Source: Endotrypanum monterogeii (taxonomy: Eukaryota; Euglenozoa; Kinetoplastea; Trypanosomatida; Trypanosomatidae). From it: 64,000 bases of DNA. Location of the stretch: the NCBI GenBank assembly GCA_000333855.2, contig CM007339.1, positions 278,982 to 342,981 of the forward strand, read 5' to 3'. The notes under the pieces are model-generated. The model worked only from the letters and a program-made list of their open reading frames with translations. It ran no database searches and was not told the DNA's origin. Below are positions 21,481 through 32,683 of the stretch, in pieces (the stretch's first letter is position 1; every line of letters begins with the position of its first letter). Both the position numbers and the translations under genes were made by a program.

Positions 21481-24104
21481 GTCGGGTTGGTGATCCGTGA
21501 CGGAAGCCACAACCTTAGAGGCGTACTGCTCAATCTCTTCATTTTCTTTCTGCTCTACCCTCTCGACGGCGCAAAGTTCTGCAGGTCCCTTTATTGGGAC
21601 GACAGCTCGTGCTCGGGTCGATTAATCCTCATCCTTGACAGCTAATGTGCTCTTCACCTGACCCCACTCCAGTGCAATGCGGTGCTCGCACACCGGATCG
21701 GTGGTACCTGAATGCATTTTGTTTCCCTTTGATTACGTGTCCCAATTGCGGAATGGATGTGAGGATCGTCCCTGTTGCTCACATCGATCATATGTTTTTT
21801 TTTTTTGTTATGCCTATGTGTCTGTGTGTGTATACCTTTTACATATTCGAACATCACTGGCGCGTATCTTCAGTTTGTTACATTCACACAGCGGCTGCAA
21901 TATCACCAAGAGTGCCTCACGTGGTATCGGCCTTGTGCCATCGTACTGCTCAAGTGCGCTGGCATCCCGCGTTCCCTCTCCATTGCACTCAACGACCTAC
22001 CGCCCACGTATGTCTTGTGATGTTGCTTCGTCCGAATTAGCCTCGGAGAGGACACGATACGCATGGCTGCTAGACTTCATGACAATGACGTCCCACTGCC
22101 TGGTAGGTAACGAAGCTGCACACACAATGTGCATACACACCCACAATCCTCAATCCAGGGAACCTCCTCCCCCCTCCCCCTTCCCAAACTGTTTTTCAGA
22201 CGCATCACTCCACAACCCTCCCCCGCCTTCCCTTCTCGCCGCCACAAGCATGAGGGTTAAATGCAACACACAACTCTGAGGGCCCCTGAGATCGACATCA
22301 ACTCCTCATGTTTCGCAGCACGTGTGAAGGGTTCCTCCGCAGGAATCCCCTCCTCTCCCCAAGAAACCTCAAAAAATATATATATGGAAGTGGAGGTGAG
22401 GGACAACGAGCGACGTGCACACGGCGCTTTGTTTTTTTTTCTATAGCGCTCCAAAGATCTGTGCTCGCATCCCAGTAAGCCACGTAGCGGTTTGGCGAGC
22501 AAGCACGTGGCTGCGAAAAGAAAAGCAAAGAAACCGACACTGATCAACTCTACAGAGTGCTCTGGTGGGGAATCCATAAAAAATGGGGAGAGAAGAGAAG
22601 AGAAGAGGAGAGGGCTGGGTGCGGTGTGCGTGCGCATTCGACCTACGCCAAGCTCTCGCGTCGACTACGAAGGTAAGATGGGGTACCACAGAGCATACAC
22701 TATGGAGGGTAATAACCCGACGCAACTGAAGGAAAGGAGTCGTATGTCAACCAGGTTCACACTCTTGGAAGGCTATGTGTCTTGCAGCTGGGCAGCCTCG
22801 TTCTGGCTCTCCTCTCAGACGCAGGCAACCCCGCCTCTCTTCCACTCACACAGACAACACGTTACGGTACCTGGACGCCCAGCACCACCTCTTCCCTGCC
22901 ATCAAACCGTACTCTGAACGCACTATGAGTGGTTAAAAGAATTGGAGAAAAATCAGAGAATTTTTCGCTTTTCATATCGCGCAGCAAAGCACGCTCGAAA
23001 AATGTATTCGGGAAGGCGAAGAACCACGGCAACGCGTGGCTCGATTATGTGGCGAGCGTCCTTTGGGCTTCAGGTGTCGAAGACTCGTACTACAGTTGAG
23101 CAAAAAGTCGCTACGCTGGGGTTTTGTTTGAACCTGTGTCGGTCTGTGGCGTGGTTTGTCATTAAAAGGGGGAAAGAAGGAGTGTTTACAATTTGACAAA
23201 GATGTCTCTGTATGTATGCACGTTGATAGCTTCTCACGTGTGGTTCTGTGTGCTTTTGAGTAGCCTCACCACTTCTCTAGTTGGTTGATCTCCCTACACA
23301 TGGACGCGTGCGTCACTGATGAGTTAGCCGTATGTGTGTGTGTGTGTCTTTCGACACCATCCTCCCTGACCCATCTCCTTTTCTACAATATATATATATA
23401 TATATATTTGATTGTACCCAGCCTACCACGGACCTTTTTTTTTTGTTGTTGTTGACATTTCTGCACTGCCGAACGATCTGCAAGCATCACGGCCGCTTTC
23501 ACATTTACCTGCTCTTCTTCTATCTCGTTCACACAGGCGTGGCGTCCAAACATGTTTACGGGATATCGAGCCCAACGAGATCAATCTTCCCCCTCCCCTC
23601 TCCGCTTGTGGCTGCTTATAATATCATACCCTCTTGTACTGCGGATCTCCCTGGGATAATCACCTGCTGCGTATCAGCAATGTCCCCAACGCCCCTCTCG
23701 TCCTTCCCTCGAGTGGACACGCTTTTTTTCACTTTCTTAATGAAGCGGGGGGAAAAAAGGAAAAACAGGTCGCGGAGTTGAAGGATATTCCTCTATGAAT
23801 TAAATGTCTTCACTAGACTTCGACGCATATGCGCTACGACGAGTTACACCGCTGTGATTGCACTCACACGTACCTCTCTCTGTCTCTGTATTTATGTGGT
23901 GAGGACAGAACTGCTCCTATATTAGCACACGAGCGACCACTCTAGCCGGAACTTGTAGAAAGAAAGAAAAAAGCGACCCTCCTGATCGCTGTAACGTTTC
24001 CGTACGTCTTCGAGTACACCGTATTATTCAATTAATCTGCCCCCTCCTCCTCTTTGTGTTTGTGGTGGTTCCTCTAACCACTCTTTGTCATGGGCCTTCT
24101 CTTC

Positions 24105-24141
<37 letters not shown>

Positions 24142-25168
24142 CCATCTCAAACTTTTGCTCTCGAATTTCTCTTCCTGTGTACACCCCCTCGTGTCTTTAT
24201 TCACAAAGGACGTGCCTAGTATATACACCTACACAATAAAGAGAGGGTCAACGAATACACGCACTCTGCAGGTTTCCATCTTTTTTTTTTGCAGGCAGTA
24301 GGTCTGAAGAACCGTAACACGATAGAGGTGCACATCCACGGCTCACCTCATAAAAGTCGGCTGTGATATATGCCAGATCCTCATTGCTTTTCGATCTGTC
24401 ACCAGCCCACTTTACATCTCGCAAAGAAATCGTCTTTCTAGGTTTGGGGGTCTCGCATCTTCTTGCTTCGCAGGCGTCTAAAGGCGTTCTAGACGTCCTG
24501 TTACCAATATTTCTTTTTCGCTTGATTTTTTATTCGGAGCTGTATCGATTGCCCGACCCCTCACTTCCACCTACATACCTACCCATTGGGCCGCCTATGA
24601 ACTGCTGAGTGCGTCTCCTCTGCTCACCTCTGCACTACAACCTCTCATTAAGCGTGTCCCACCCCGACCCCACCTCACCTCACCACTTCTGCATACAAGA
24701 TATATTCTCCCTTTTTCCACACAGTGATCTCAGCGCCTTCTTAAATTATTAGTATCATCATTTTTTTTTCTCCCCTCTGAGTCTGTGTTTGTTTTGATCG
24801 GTAACTTCCCCCCCCCCTCTCATCTCCTCTCCTCTCCTCTCCTCCACATCACATATGTCACGGTCTTGAACGCCGTGTGTACACTTTCTTCCCTTTTAGA
24901 GTCATCATCTTCATTTTTTATTTTCTATGACTATTGTTGTTCATTTTTTTTTTGTTCTTGAAAAGACGAAAGGAGACATCTTCACGGGCACTTTTTTTTT
25001 TTTCCACCGTTGTGGACCCCCCTAGGCCCCTCGTGTATAATTTCCCTTTCCCCTATTTATAGTTCCACACACACCCACGCGCACACACAGAGACATATAT
25101 ATATATATATATAATTTCCTTCTTCTCTGATTGTGTATCTGGGGGAAATAACTAAGTGTCAAGTCAAC
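21481..25168. other. Spacer between kinesin 2 and kinesin 3
   Basis: 3.7 kb without a credible gene. The first 1.5 kb is of more mixed composition than other spacers and has overlapping short open frames without recognisable domains; decayed retroposon sequence is possible but unproven. Simple repeats include (TA)n at about 23389-23407, (CA)n at about 24104-24139, and (TA)n at about 25096-25113, just upstream of kinesin 3. Confidence 0.5.
25155..25156 (+). promoter_or_regulatory. Predicted trans-splice acceptor for kinesin 3
   Basis: The AG follows the pyrimidine tract TTTCCTTCTTCTCT (about 25115-25128) and lies 13 bases before the ATG at 25169. AG at 25163-25164 is an alternative. An acceptor here excludes the upstream GTG frame extension. 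Confidence 0.45.
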
Positions 25169-28100
25169 ATGATGGCAGCGGTGCCGACACACGCAGACGG
25201 TGAGAATGTCTCGTCGACCAACACTAAGCCGACCGGCTCGGCGTCAACGCAAAGACTACTACTTGGAGATGAAGTCAGCGCCATGAAGGTGTATGTGCGC
25301 GTGCGACCGTTCAGCGCATCCGAACTCAATAAGTGCGCTGGTGAGCTCATTCCAATCGTCAGAGTCAGTCCCGAACAACCCTCACACATTACAACGCTTG
25401 ACCCAACGAAAGGCTACCAGTCAAAGGCGACCTATATCTTTGATCACTGCTTCGACAGCGCGTCCATCAACATCGACAACGAGTTGCAGGGCATTTCGTC
25501 CGGCGATGGTAAGGTGGGCGGCATCGTGTCAAACTCTTTGACCTCGCTGGAGGCGTGCACCGAGGGTGCGAGGAACCCTCTAGTACTGGACATCCTCGCA
25601 CGAGAACAAGCCCACGTCTACGGCCACGTTGGGCGCCCGCTCGTGCTCAATGCCCTCGCCGGCTACAACGGCTGTGTGTTCGCCTATGGTCAGACGTGCA
25701 GCGGAAAGACTTTCACAATGATGGGACCGCCGGAAATGTTTTCTGCACCATCCGAGAGCACCCCTGAGCAGGTGAGGGCTGCGACGGTGGCGTCTGCGCA
25801 GCAATTCTGCCGCGCTGCGACTGCCTACAACGGCGTGCTCCGCTCGGCGCCGAATACCAATGCACACGAAGCTCCTGCAGACTCGCGCTTCCGGCCCTCT
25901 GTCTCCTTGACACCTGTTCCACACTTCTGCACACCGCGCCCTGGCAGCCGCAGGGATACAATATCGACGGCAGGGGATCGACTGTCGTCGATAGATGAAA
26001 GCCTATCGGTGCGCTCCGATGTGGCGCTGCAGTGGTCCCACCAAGGCGGCTGCCACGACAGCAGAAATCTCTGTAGATACGGCGATGACAACCTTCAGGG
26101 AATCATACCACGCCTTGTTCACGATATTTTTATGGACCTGCACGAAAAACGGGAGCGTGACAGCAGTCACTCCTTCCGCGTCGAGGTGGAATACTACGAG
26201 ATCTACCGAGAGAAAGTCATGGACCTCCTAGTCAGCGGCAGCAGTAACGTGGAACTCCGCGTGCGGAACAGCAAGGCGGCAGGTCCCTACGTGGAACATT
26301 TATCCAAGAAGCACGTGCTGAACGAAGGAGAGGCCCTTCGATACCTACAACGTGGAAATATTCGGCGGCACACAGCCTCGACAGCGTTGAATGATCGAAG
26401 CAGTCGCGGCCACGCCATTTTTGTGCTGCACCTTGTACAAATGCGCATTTCCGACGAAAACAACACCTCCGCGAAGCTCACGAGCAAGGTAAACCTTGTG
26501 GACCTCGCTGGATCGGAGCGCACCGGTGCCCAGTGCTTGCAATCAAATCAATTCAAAGAGGGGGTCATGATCAACTCGTCCCTAACAGTGCTCGGACGCG
26601 TCATTGATGCTCTTGCCGACAGTTCGTCTGGAAAGCGCAACGTCTTCTGTCCTTACCGAGACTCTGTGCTCACTTGGCTGCTCATGGGGTCCATTGGTGG
26701 GAACAGTAAGACAACGATGGTGGCGACAGTCTCTCCGCATGCCTCCAACTTTGATGAAGTGTGCCAAACGCTGCGGTACGCGAGTCGCGCGAAGCAGATT
26801 GTCACGCAAGTCGTGGTCAACGAGGACCCGCAGGCGCGGCAGATCAAACTGCTGACCCTTGAGGTGCAGCGACTAAAAGAGCTACTATGCGCGGAGGGCA
26901 AATCCGTGGAAGACGACGACGACGTCGTCACTGATGCCTTGCAGGAGCGGATCGCTGCATTGGAGGGGGAACTGAGCGAAACACGGGCCGAGCTGGAACG
27001 AAAGTCGAGCGAGCTTACGGCTCTCAAAGCATCCGGGCGCTCGTCGATCAACATCCCCTCAACGTTAAAGGCAAGTAACGCCGGCGTCGCGGGTGCGGCA
27101 AAAGAACTCGCCAAGGCGAAATCAGACGTGCGTCGCTTGGAAGCCGAGAACCTCCTGCACTTGCAGACGGAGCAAGAACTAACGAGCACAACAGAGCGAC
27201 TGAAGAAACTGGAGAAGAAGTATGGGCAGCTCCTGAGTGACTCGAAAGATGCGCTGGACGCTGCGAAAAAAATGGAAAAAGAAGCCCACGAGAAGGACAA
27301 GCGCATCACTGCGTTACAACATCAGCTAGAGGAACAAACTCTTAGGGTGCAGGCAGACTTGCTACCGCCCGAAGACGAAAGCGGCCGGGCTAGTCAGCGA
27401 GACTCGGAGCAAAGTCTCTCGAGGCTGTCTACCTCGATGTCTGTCGACACAGCGCCAATGGAATTGGCAGTGGACGCGAAGAACTCGACCAAGACCATCC
27501 CAAAGAAGGCGCAGAAAGTGAAAGCAAGATCTATCTCGAGGGCATCACCGCCGAGCTCCGCAGAGTATGTAGACCCAGTGCAGTTTCGAAGGCACGGCGA
27601 TGATAAGAGACAGATTGCAACGCAATTGCAGGAGCGCACCGATGCCTTTCGCAAAAGTCAGCTAGAGGTGAAGCGGCTGAAGAGTGAGGTCAAGTGTAGG
27701 CAAAACAAACTGGAGATGTTGGAGAAGCGTCTACACGATCAGCACGCGGAAGCTACGCGGAGGCTGCAGGAGGAGCTTCAGGAGGTGAGGCGAAATCTCA
27801 AAGATGAGCGCCGACATAGCAAAGATCTGCGCCACGCGCTCACTGGACCGATGGAGGAGAGGCCAGTGTTTTCCTACGCGTATGTACTGCAGGCTACGTA
27901 CACGGAAGAAGAAAAATGGCGCAGTACGATACAAGAGGAGGAGTCAGCAGAACGTGAGTATGTGAAACGAGCGTGGCAGCTCACCGAACTCAAAGCACCG
28001 AAGCTCCTGCAAGTAGAGCTCCAATATTCGGCTCGTCTTGCCGAAGTACAGCGCGATGCCGAGCAACAGCATGCTTGCTTTGTAGAAGCACAGACCAGGT

Positions 28101-31100
28101 ATACAACTCTGCAGGAGAAACACGCTGAGCTGGAGGGGGCGAAGAGAGCAAGCGATGACGCAGTCCTCAGCTTGCGCCAACAGCTGGAGGAGCTGTCTGC
28201 CGCGCGTGAGGCGGCCCGTCGCTACCAAGCGGTGGCAGCTGAGCAAGAGGAGAAGGTCGATGCCCTGCACACGCTCGTATCAGAGCTTCAGGAATCGGCG
28301 GCGCTTCAAGCGAAGCGCGAGGAGAAGCTGAAAGATGAGGTCACTGCCCTCGAGGAGCGCCTAAACCAAGAGCAAGAGCAGAGTAAGGCTGCCTTGCAGC
28401 TCGTAGAAGCGGAGCTGGCAGAGAAGATGCGCAAGCTAGATGCGGCGGCGGAGGCCATGACTTCTTTGAAGGCCGCACATGCCGAGCAAGTGCAGCGTGT
28501 GGAGGCTGCAATGAAAGCAGAGGGAGGAGAATACGCCGCCGTCACGACATCCCAGCGACTTGAAATCGAGCAGTTGAATGATGCGCTGCGAAAGTCAGAG
28601 GAGTCCCGCAGGGCGCAGGTGCGGCGGGGAATCGAGCAAGCACGAGAACACGAGGTCGCTCTAGATGCCTTAAAGGCGGAGCTTGAGACGACCAAAAAAG
28701 CAGCCACAGCTGCTGAGGAGGCGTATCAGGATGAGCGAAGGGCACTTCAGCTAAAACTAAAGCAGCAAGAAGAGGCGCGTGTCCCAGATGTTTTGGCTCT
28801 CAAAGAAAAGCTCTCGGAGGCTGAGAAACAGCACAATTCTGATCGACACGCGTCTGCAGTGACAATCGCTGAACTACAAGAACGCCTTGCTGCAGCGGAG
28901 ACGGAGCGCATCGCATCCGCTAACACCCTTCAACTTGAGGTTGAGCGTGCCGTGGCTCAGGTTGCAAACCACGAGGAGGCGGTTCATCAGCTTCGCTTGG
29001 AATTGGAGAAAGAGAAGGAGGCAACGCAGAGTGTGGTGCTTGAGCGTGCCTCAGATATTGCAATGCTGAAGGAGCAGCTGGCGACAGAGCGAAAGCAACA
29101 TGAAGAGATCCGTGAATCTCTGAGGGAAGAAGCAGTGACTCTGAAGTCAAGGCTGGCTGATTTTGAGCAGCTGCACAGCAACGAGAACACGCGCGCTGCT
29201 GAAGCGGCCCTGGAACAGGAAAAATCTCTGGAATGCCTCCGTGCTCAACTGGAGTCCGCTCAGACCATGCATGCCGCCGTGGAAAGGGACGCAGCACACT
29301 CCCTCAAAGCACTGACCGACGAACTGGAGATGATTCGACCCGCACTTCACAAGTCCGAGGAATCCCGGAGACAGCTGATCCAGCGATCTCTTGAGCACGC
29401 CACGCAGCAGGATGCTGCGTTGGAGGAGGTGCAGCGGCAACTTTCAGAGCTGCAGGACGCCAGGACAGCTGCGGAAAAGCGCCACGAGGAAGATATGCTC
29501 AAAGCTGAGAAGCAGCTCGCGACGCATCAGCTGGAATCTGCTGAGACGATCAGCCATCTTAAAGAGCAGCTCCACAGGCAGCAGGAGTCCGCCACAGCGC
29601 AGCTGGCTGCGGTGTCCGCGACGCTTGAGAATCAAATGGCCAGCGCGAAGAAGAGCTCGATAGATCAAGAAAAGAATCTCTCCGAAGCCCTCGAGGAAGC
29701 CGCATCGCTTCGGACTGCACTCGCCAACTCGGAGGAAGCGCTAAAAGCGCAAATTCAGCGCGCCACGGAGGATTCAGCCGCACATGCGAGAGCCCTTCTC
29801 GAGGCACGGCAGGATGTGGAGCGTCTGCAGAAAGAGGCAGCTGTGGCTGCGGAGACGCACTCACAGGAACTACGCGAATGGGCGTCCAAGTGGGAAGAAA
29901 ATGCCAGAGTCAGTGAAGCAACTGCTCAGCGTATGCGCACAGAGGCCGAAGCACAGCGACGCGCGGACGCAGAAGCCTCAGCTAAGGCACACACAGCTGC
30001 GGTGGACGCCCTGCAATCTACCGTAAAAGAGTTGCGTACCCAAGTAGGCCACATGGAAGCGTCTCTGGCTTCGGAAACGGAGCGACGCGAGCGAGAGGCC
30101 ATCGACCACGACAAGGCTTTGCATTTGCTGCAAGACGAACTTCGACGTGCTCACCTGGCGAGTGTCGAGACTACTGCCGTGCACAAGGCGGTCGTTGAAA
30201 AACTCAATAACGTCGTTAGCGCACAGGAAAAAGCGAAGGTCGAAGAAGTCGCTGCCGTCACACAGCGGCTACGGGAAGCCCAGAAGCAGCTCATCTTATC
30301 TGAGGAAGCACACACTCGATCTAACGCGGAGAGAGCAGAGATGGCAGCGATGCACACCCAGTCACTGAATGCCCTTCGTGGCGCTTTGGCCGCTGAGTAT
30401 CAGCAAAAACTGACTTCTCTCACAGAAAAAAAGGACGTGGAGGTGAAAGCCCTGCAGACGCAGATTTCCGAAAATCGAACCGTCACTCAGGAGATGCAAG
30501 AGGAGCTTCGAGACGCTCGTCATCAGCTGCGGCAGATGGTCGAGACTCACAGCTGTATCAGTAAGCAGATGGAGGCAGAAAAACAGGCAAACGTTCATCT
30601 CAACCACCTACTCGCCGACACACAGGCACAGCAGAAGGCTAGCGCAGCTGCCGCAGAGGAGCTCAAGATGATTTTGGAGGAGGCACAAGCCTCGATTGCC
30701 ACACTCAAGGCAGAGAAGACGGAAGCGTCCACGAAGCTGGCGGACGCGATTTCCGCGCTGGAGACCACGCGTGCACGCCTCGCAGCTGTGGAAGGCATAT
30801 CGGAGGAACTCCGCGAAAAAGTCGAGCTACAAAACCTCAGTCTCTCCAGCGCCAACGCGCAAATGGAGCAGCTGCGTGCGGAGGCTTCTTTGTTAAACGC
30901 GCAGTGTGCAGAAATGCAAGCCAAGCAGCTTTCCCTCATCAAACAACATCAGGAGGAAATTATAGCGGCGCAAGTGGACTTTCTCGCGGATATGGAGAAG
31001 GAGTATCGCCAGAAGAAGCAACCGAGCGAGGCGTCATCGCAAGAGAAGAAGAAGGAAATGTATTCCATGGACGTCAGTATCGAAAAACAAAATAGGGCGC

Positions 31101-31393
31101 CCCCAAACCAAAAGCAAGATCCGCCGCTCCTCAGTAACCTGGTTATCAGCGAGGCCGAAGCTGCGGAAGCAAAGACCGCTACCGGGGGAGGGCCCTTGAC
31201 CAACGCCTCCTTCACGAGCACACGAAGCTCTGGGACGACGCCTAGTGGCACTGGTATCAATTCTTTCTTTACTTCTTTTTGGCATCGCAACAGTCCGGCA
31301 GTACCACTCAATCGATCCGCTCCAGGTGGCGGCGGTGTCTTCGGGACGGCGCGCCCTCCAAGCCCTCAACTACGGAAGCCGCGTCTCACTTAG
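25169..31393 (+). CDS. Kinesin 3 of the cluster, giant coiled-coil kinesin
   Basis: A motor of 2074 residues, related to but clearly diverged from its two upstream neighbours. It shows MKVYVRVRPFSASEL near residue 40, the P-loop GQTCSGKT (174-181, with Cys at the fourth position), switch I NDRSSRGH (408-415, where SSRSH is usual), switch II LVDLAGSERTGA, and RYASRAKQI at the neck. A Pro/Ser/Arg-rich insertion of about 120 residues follows the P-loop strand. Coiled coil then runs almost unbroken from about residue 560 to 1960, with a Lys/Ser-rich break near 760-800 and a second near 900. Blocks beginning SEES/SEEA recur at residues 1143, 1396 and 1521, suggesting a decayed repeat of about 126 residues. 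The tail is Ser/Thr/Gly/Pro-rich. Two ATGs (25169 and 25172) are adjacent; the first is chosen. Its cargo is unknown. Confidence 0.93.
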   Translation: MMAAVPTHADGENVSSTNTKPTGSASTQRLLLGDEVSAMKVYVRVRPFSASELNKCAGELIPIVRVSPEQPSHITTLDPTKGYQSKATYIFDHCFDSASINIDNELQGISSGDGKVGGIVSNSLTSLEACTEGARNPLVLDILAREQAHVYGHVGRPLVLNALAGYNGCVFAYGQTCSGKTFTMMGPPEMFSAPSESTPEQVRAATVASAQQFCRAATAYNGVLRSAPNTNAHEAPADSRFRPSVSLTPVPHFCTPRPGSRRDTISTAGDRLSSIDESLSVRSDVALQWSHQGGCHDSRNLCRYGDDNLQGIIPRLVHDIFMDLHEKRERDSSHSFRVEVEYYEIYREKVMDLLVSGSSNVELRVRNSKAAGPYVEHLSKKHVLNEGEALRYLQRGNIRRHTASTALNDRSSRGHAIFVLHLVQMRISDENNTSAKLTSKVNLVDLAGSERTGAQCLQSNQFKEGVMINSSLTVLGRVIDALADSSSGKRNVFCPYRDSVLTWLLMGSIGGNSKTTMVATVSPHASNFDEVCQTLRYASRAKQIVTQVVVNEDPQARQIKLLTLEVQRLKELLCAEGKSVEDDDDVVTDALQERIAALEGELSETRAELERKSSELTALKASGRSSINIPSTLKASNAGVAGAAKELAKAKSDVRRLEAENLLHLQTEQELTSTTERLKKLEKKYGQLLSDSKDALDAAKKMEKEAHEKDKRITALQHQLEEQTLRVQADLLPPEDESGRASQRDSEQSLSRLSTSMSVDTAPMELAVDAKNSTKTIPKKAQKVKARSISRASPPSSAEYVDPVQFRRHGDDKRQIATQLQERTDAFRKSQLEVKRLKSEVKCRQNKLEMLEKRLHDQHAEATRRLQEELQEVRRNLKDERRHSKDLRHALTGPMEERPVFSYAYVLQATYTEEEKWRSTIQEEESAEREYVKRAWQLTELKAPKLLQVELQYSARLAEVQRDAEQQHACFVEAQTRYTTLQEKHAELEGAKRASDDAVLSLRQQLEELSAAREAARRYQAVAAEQEEKVDALHTLVSELQESAALQAKREEKLKDEVTALEERLNQEQEQSKAALQLVEAELAEKMRKLDAAAEAMTSLKAAHAEQVQRVEAAMKAEGGEYAAVTTSQRLEIEQLNDALRKSEESRRAQVRRGIEQAREHEVALDALKAELETTKKAATAAEEAYQDERRALQLKLKQQEEARVPDVLALKEKLSEAEKQHNSDRHASAVTIAELQERLAAAETERIASANTLQLEVERAVAQVANHEEAVHQLRLELEKEKEATQSVVLERASDIAMLKEQLATERKQHEEIRESLREEAVTLKSRLADFEQLHSNENTRAAEAALEQEKSLECLRAQLESAQTMHAAVERDAAHSLKALTDELEMIRPALHKSEESRRQLIQRSLEHATQQDAALEEVQRQLSELQDARTAAEKRHEEDMLKAEKQLATHQLESAETISHLKEQLHRQQESATAQLAAVSATLENQMASAKKSSIDQEKNLSEALEEAASLRTALANSEEALKAQIQRATEDSAAHARALLEARQDVERLQKEAAVAAETHSQELREWASKWEENARVSEATAQRMRTEAEAQRRADAEASAKAHTAAVDALQSTVKELRTQVGHMEASLASETERREREAIDHDKALHLLQDELRRAHLASVETTAVHKAVVEKLNNVVSAQEKAKVEEVAAVTQRLREAQKQLILSEEAHTRSNAERAEMAAMHTQSLNALRGALAAEYQQKLTSLTEKKDVEVKALQTQISENRTVTQEMQEELRDARHQLRQMVETHSCISKQMEAEKQANVHLNHLLADTQAQQKASAAAAEELKMILEEAQASIATLKAEKTEASTKLADAISALETTRARLAAVEGISEELREKVELQNLSLSSANAQMEQLRAEASLLNAQCAEMQAKQLSLIKQHQEEIIAAQVDFLADMEKEYRQKKQPSEASSQEKKKEMYSMDVSIEKQNRAPPNQKQDPPLLSNLVISEAEAAEAKTATGGGPLTNASFTSTRSSGTTPSGTGINSFFTSFWHRNSPAVPLNRSAPGGGGVFGTARPPSPQLRKPRLT

Positions 31394-32683
31394 AATTGTG
31401 GCAAACGACGACACACCGCCGCCTTTTTGGTCGAAAACAAGCGGCAAAGGGGGGCGGGGCGTGGGGGGGGGGGGTGAAGCTCGAGTGTACATCGCTCTTT
31501 TATGTCCGTCACTGTCGCTCTTTTTATGGTTGAGGGAGAGCCTCACCCAGCAGAAGCTCTGGTCGCGAGCAGCAGTGCCCATGCGCTCTTTGCGTCGCAC
31601 GTACCCATACACAATGCATTTGAGGTTTCATGCACAAACGCATGAAAGACGTTGTCGCAAGCTGCGCTGAGCAACCGCGTAGCGGATAGACTTGTGAGTA
31701 GTAGAGCATCGTCTTGCGTCCACTTCGCCACGTGCAGGTATCATTCAAACGACAGACTGCGCTGGAAACGCCTCCCACCGTCATGAACGCTGCATCCTCC
31801 ACCTCAACTTCCATTCTCGACGAGAGCGGGGAAGAGGACAGACCTGCTAGTTTTTGACCCTTGTATACCCTATAGACTCGTTGTGTGTTGAAGCATCTCC
31901 GTTCTCTCGTTCTTTTCTTCTTTTTTCTTTTTTTTGTGTGTGTGGTGGGGGGGGGGAAGAAAAAGAAAAGGAGAGAGCTCTCCTCTCGTCGTAGTACTGC
32001 CGAACGCAAATGGGCGAGTGTATACGTGCCCCCGTTCGACAAAGGGTTTCGATGCTGGCGTGCCCACACACATTCGCATACATGATTGGATTCCCATGCT
32101 GATCTGTAGGACTCACCTCTCTCCCCCCCCCTCCCTGCTGTAAAGAAGAAAAGCTTTTGAGTGCGTCATCCATATTTCCTTTCCTTTTTCTTAAAGATGG
32201 AAGACAAAAGGTAATATATATATATATATATATATATATAGATAGATAGATAGATGGGTGGACACAGTCCGTGTGTACGCCCTGTACTCGTGCGTAGGAG
32301 ATGACCTGTGGGAGAGAGTCATGAGAGTGGTCTTTTTTTTTTCCTCTCTCCCAAGAGACCGTGTGTATCGCGAAGCCGACGACTGTTGTTGAACATTTCC
32401 TTCGGAAATCATCTCCGACCCGGGACAAGTACCCCTATTCCTCTCGCCTGTTTCTTTCTTCTTCGCCTGTCGAACGACCGATGACCCCCCGCCCCCCCTC
32501 TCCTCCTCACATATACACACGAGTGACGATCGGCAGCATCACCATCTCACAATCGATACCTATTCATCTTTCCCTCTTCTTTTAGCTCTCGTGCGAACAT
32601 CTTGCCAACGTGTGGCCGCACATCTCTTGCTCCTCCTCTGGTAACCCCATCCCTCTAACATCTCCGAAACCCCGCATATCGAA
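31394..32683. other. Spacer between kinesin 3 and malate dehydrogenase
   Basis: No credible gene. G/C-rich homopolymers lie near 31450-31475, T and G runs near 31920-31955, and (TA)n at about 32216-32240 runs directly into (GATA)n to about 32256. The final 120 bases are pyrimidine-rich. Confidence 0.6.
32584..32585 (+). promoter_or_regulatory. Predicted trans-splice acceptor for malate dehydrogenase
   Basis: An almost pure pyrimidine stretch, TCTTTCCCTCTTCTTTTAG, ends at this AG, giving a 5' UTR of about 98 bases. It is the clearest acceptor in the window. Confidence 0.6.

Noticed and set aside
21677..22279. Open frame of 200 codons after kinesin 2
   Set aside because: No domain, a Cys/Tyr/Val-rich patch from simple repeats, and overlapping equally long frames; reported only as spacer.
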